A DNA stretch of 64,000 bases from positions 992,001 through 1,056,000 of the forward strand of contig NZ_CP035283.1 of assembly GCF_004103755.1 (NCBI RefSeq), written 5' to 3'. Positions within the stretch are counted from its first letter, which is position 1. Each line of letters starts with the position of its first letter. The position numbers and the translations under genes are program-made. The stretch is from Caproiciproducens sp. NJN-50 (lineage in GTDB: Bacteria; Bacillota; Clostridia; Oscillospirales; Acutalibacteraceae). Below the pieces are notes generated by a model that worked only from the letters and a program-made list of their open reading frames with translations, was not told the DNA's origin and did not search any database. Shown here one piece after another: positions 61,891 through 64,000 of the stretch.

Positions 61891-61927
61891 GACGAAAAAT
61901 CCCCTTGGATGGTTTGGGCCGGCCTTT

Positions 61928-62923
61928 TTATGTTTCGAGCGTGGTGGATGGATAGTACCAGGAAAGGATCTGCCGGTAATTCGCCCCTTCTTTTGCCATG
62001 TATTGTGCGCCGGTTTGGCTCATGCCGACATCGTGGCCATAACCGAGCACGAGAAAGGTGAACTGACCGTTGGAGTAATTCACAGTGAAGTTAGCGGAGC
62101 GCAGCCCAAAGGCCGCGCGGGCCGCGTTCCCGGTGATGCTTTTGCCGCCCAGCGGGATGTTTTTGACCGAGCCGGCGGCGGTGCGTTCAGCGGTGCCGAC
62201 CCAGCCGGAGGGGTCGCCTGAAAGATTTGCATCCGGCGCCGCGGCAAGAATAGCCGTTTTCATTTTGTCTGTGGGCAGGGTGACGGTGGTCTGGTATCCG
62301 CCCGCGAAGCGGTCGCCGGGACTCGCGACGGAAACCAGATAGGGACGCGCTCCCCCCCAGACGTCTGCGGAAGATTCCGTATTCCCCGATGAAATGGCAT
62401 AGTAGGTGGCTTCGATCAATTCGCCGCTGCTGCGCAGGGTCTGCCCGAAGACAGGGTCGATCGCCGTCTTGAGCGCCTGTGCGTATTCGTCATAGTGGCT
62501 GCCCCAGCGTTTTCTGCGCAGATCGTCGGTCAGGTAGATCTGTCCGTTTTGGAGGTCGGCGGAAAAATCCGCTCCGTTCAGCGATGCGTCAGGCGTCTTT
62601 TTTTGAATTTCACGCAGCCGGCTGTAATAGGTATAACAGGCTACCGCCTGCGCTTTCAGGGCTTCCGTTTCCGCGCTGGGCGACATTTCGGCCGCGACGC
62701 CTCCGGTCATAAATTCGCGGTCACCGACCGTCAGGATTTGCTTGGTGCCTGAGTCCATGATGTGAAAAGAGCTGCCGGTGATCGCCGGTTCGGAGCTTGG
62801 ATTTTTTCCTGCCTGAGAGCCGTCTTTGCTTGCCGCGGAGCTGCCGATTGCGGCAAATGGGATGAAAAACATGGCTAGAAAAAGGATAAGACCCAGAAGG
62901 ATTTCTCCCCTGCGATGCTGCAT
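61928..62923 (-). CDS. spoIID: Stage II sporulation protein D (SpoIID)
   Basis: ATG 62923 follows AAAGGAGG at 8 bases (ATG 62944 lacks a site). 331 aa. One N-terminal membrane segment (ILLGLILFLAMFFIPFAAIG), then the SpoIID/LytB domain: GGVAAEMSPSAETEALKAQAVACYTYY with the catalytic Glu region, AIDPVFGQTLRSSGELIEATYYAISSGNTE, and VLGYGHDVGMSQTGAQYMAKEGANYRQIL near the end. It cleaves denuded glycan strands during engulfment. Strong evidence for a sporulating host. Confidence 0.93.
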   Translation of the reverse strand: MQHRRGEILLGLILFLAMFFIPFAAIGSSAASKDGSQAGKNPSSEPAITGSSFHIMDSGTKQILTVGDREFMTGGVAAEMSPSAETEALKAQAVACYTYYSRLREIQKKTPDASLNGADFSADLQNGQIYLTDDLRRKRWGSHYDEYAQALKTAIDPVFGQTLRSSGELIEATYYAISSGNTESSADVWGGARPYLVSVASPGDRFAGGYQTTVTLPTDKMKTAILAAAPDANLSGDPSGWVGTAERTAAGSVKNIPLGGKSITGNAARAAFGLRSANFTVNYSNGQFTFLVLGYGHDVGMSQTGAQYMAKEGANYRQILSWYYPSTTLET

Positions 62924-63075
62924 TCCATATTCCTCCTTTACCATTCATACATTTTTCATTTTAAATGATTCAGCCGACCACTTATATAGTATCTATAAAG
63001 AATAAACACGCAATAAAATGAAATATTTAACAAATTATATTGCAAAAACAGACGCCAAAGTGGGCAGAGAGTCAC

Positions 63076-63104
63076 TTGACTTTAATTGCCTGGTGGGATA
63101 AAAT
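63076..63104 (+). promoter_or_regulatory. Promoter of the citrate synthase gene
   Basis: TTGACT (63076-63081), 17 bases, TAAAAT (63099-63104). Confidence 0.75.
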
Positions 63105-63142
63105 ACATTTAAAATAAAGTTAGGGTCGGGCCGCGTTGTTTT

Positions 63143-63170
63143 CCGCTCGGAGCAGCGGCTTTATTTTTTA
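63143..63170 (+). terminator. Terminator-like hairpin in the citrate synthase leader
   Basis: CCGCT-cggagc-AGCGG followed by CTTTATTTTTTA, between promoter and start codon; could act as an attenuator. Confidence 0.55.
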
Positions 63171-63192
63171 TCATGAAAGGAAAGGTGCTAGG

Positions 63193-64000
63193 ATGGCGGA
63201 AATCAATCTGGAAAACCACAGCCCGGAACTGGAGAACCTTTGCGGCGAGTTCCGCGCCAATAATCGAATTGCCCCGGAAAAATTCGATCTTTATCAGGTG
63301 AAGCGCGGATTGCGGAATCCGGATGGCACGGGTGTCATGGCGGGGCTCACTTTGATCTGCAATGTTCACGGGTATCTGATTGCGGATGGTGAACTGATCC
63401 CGGACGTAGGGAAATTGACTTACCGCGGCATTGATCTGAATGATATCGTGGATGGATGCACATCGGAAAACCGGTTCGGATTTGAAGAGGTCGCGTGGCT
63501 TCTTTTATTCGGAAAGCAACCTACAGCCGGCCAACTGGAGCAGTTTAAAATGGTGCTCAGCGGTTTCCGGGAACTGCCGGAGTATTTCGCGGAAGACATG
63601 ATTATCAAAGCTCCTTCCAAAAATGTAATGAACAAGCTGGCCCGGTCCGTTCTGGCGCTTTATTCCTATGACGAAGACCCTGACAACCCGTCCCTGGAGA
63701 ACAACATGCGCCAGGCGATTCAGCTGATTGCCCGTCTGCCCACCATCATGACTTACGCCTATCAGGTCAAACGCCGGCGCTTCGATAAGAAGAGCATGTA
63801 TTTTCATCCCCTGGATCCCAGCCAGTCCACTGCGGAGTCCATCCTGAATGCGATTCGTCCGGACCGCTCATTTACGGACGAGGAGGCGAAACTGCTTGAT
63901 ATCTGCATGATGATCCATGCGGAGCACGGAGGCGGAAATAACTCTACGTTTACCGCCCGGGTGCTTTCTTCGACGGGGACTGACATCTATTCGGCGATCA
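63193..64000 (+). CDS. Citrate synthase, 5' part (runs off the window)
   Basis: ATG 63193 with GAAAGGAAAGG upstream. 269 codons are present, no stop. MAEINLENHSPELENLCGEF start, GLTLICNVHGYLI, KLTYRGIDLNDIVDG, EEVAWLLLFGKQPTAGQL, LARLPTIMTYAYQ-type segment and MMIHAEHGGGNNSTFTARVLSSTGTDIYSAI, which contains an active-site His, identify the citrate synthase family. It condenses oxaloacetate and acetyl-CoA. The longer N-terminus is of a type common in Clostridia. The remaining about 180 residues lie beyond the window. Confidence 0.93.
   Translation, partial: MAEINLENHSPELENLCGEFRANNRIAPEKFDLYQVKRGLRNPDGTGVMAGLTLICNVHGYLIADGELIPDVGKLTYRGIDLNDIVDGCTSENRFGFEEVAWLLLFGKQPTAGQLEQFKMVLSGFRELPEYFAEDMIIKAPSKNVMNKLARSVLALYSYDEDPDNPSLENNMRQAIQLIARLPTIMTYAYQVKRRRFDKKSMYFHPLDPSQSTAESILNAIRPDRSFTDEEAKLLDICMMIHAEHGGGNNSTFTARVLSSTGTDIYSAI

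Overview
The window looks like chromosome of a spore-forming, anaerobic Clostridia-type Firmicute, probably of the Oscillospirales/Ruminococcaceae kind (an inference from gene content). It has a spore-coat transglutaminase, SpoIID, a split glycine decarboxylase behind a tandem glycine riboswitch, consensus sigma-A promoters with 16-17 bp spacers, strong Shine-Dalgarno sites and moderately high GC. No rRNA or other species-level marker was seen.

Region 1 (about 0.9-25.4 kb) is a decayed integrative and conjugative element plus accessory genes. It opens with a tyrosine recombinase cut off before its catalytic His/Arg/Tyr part. Cargo follows: a Cys-cluster protein, a coiled-coil protein, a DUF6550-like membrane protein, a large secreted protein, a VirB4-type ATPase, an NlpC/P60 hydrolase, DUF4315, two paralogous element proteins, a DUF6076-like zinc protein, a DUF3991/Toprim protein and a winged-helix replication-type protein. 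The secretion operon is rearranged: about 3 kb from inside a large SNF2-type helicase gene sits between the head of a small membrane-protein gene and a VirB4 gene lacking its N-terminus. No relaxase, coupling protein, pilin or VirB6 is present, so self-transfer looks lost. The right part carries a complete type III toxin-antitoxin locus (consensus promoter, two 45-nt RNA repeats, hairpin, ToxN-superfamily toxin) beside a DNA-damage cluster (Y-family polymerase, 82-aa partner, SRAP protein). Then come small orphans, a membrane J-domain protein, a candidate structured RNA and tRNA-Gly(CCC).

Region 2 (25.5-45.4 kb) is metabolic chromosome. On the minus strand lie a DUF4358 protein, a DUF3298/RsiV-like secreted protein, lpdA, and the operon gcvT-gcvH-gcvPA-gcvPB-lplA under the glycine riboswitch. 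Next is an operon joining a D-amino-acid aminotransferase, both halves of a D-glutamate cyclase (DUF4392 and DUF1445) and 5-oxoprolinase PxpABC, behind its own attenuator-like leader. A GGDEF cyclase, tgl with a partner gene, and an oligopeptide-binding lipoprotein follow.

Region 3 (45.6-64 kb) holds a P-II gene whose canonical start codon reads ACG, two orphan genes (one secreted), a glycolytic operon pgk-tpiA-gpmI whose pgk carries about four single-base frameshifts, trmL, a GC-rich MORN/metallo-beta-lactamase operon behind a palindrome overlapping its promoter, a 1145-aa Asp-rich surface protein from a strong promoter and long leader, an MBOAT/DHHW pair for surface-polymer O-acylation, spoIID, and the start of a citrate synthase gene that runs off the window.
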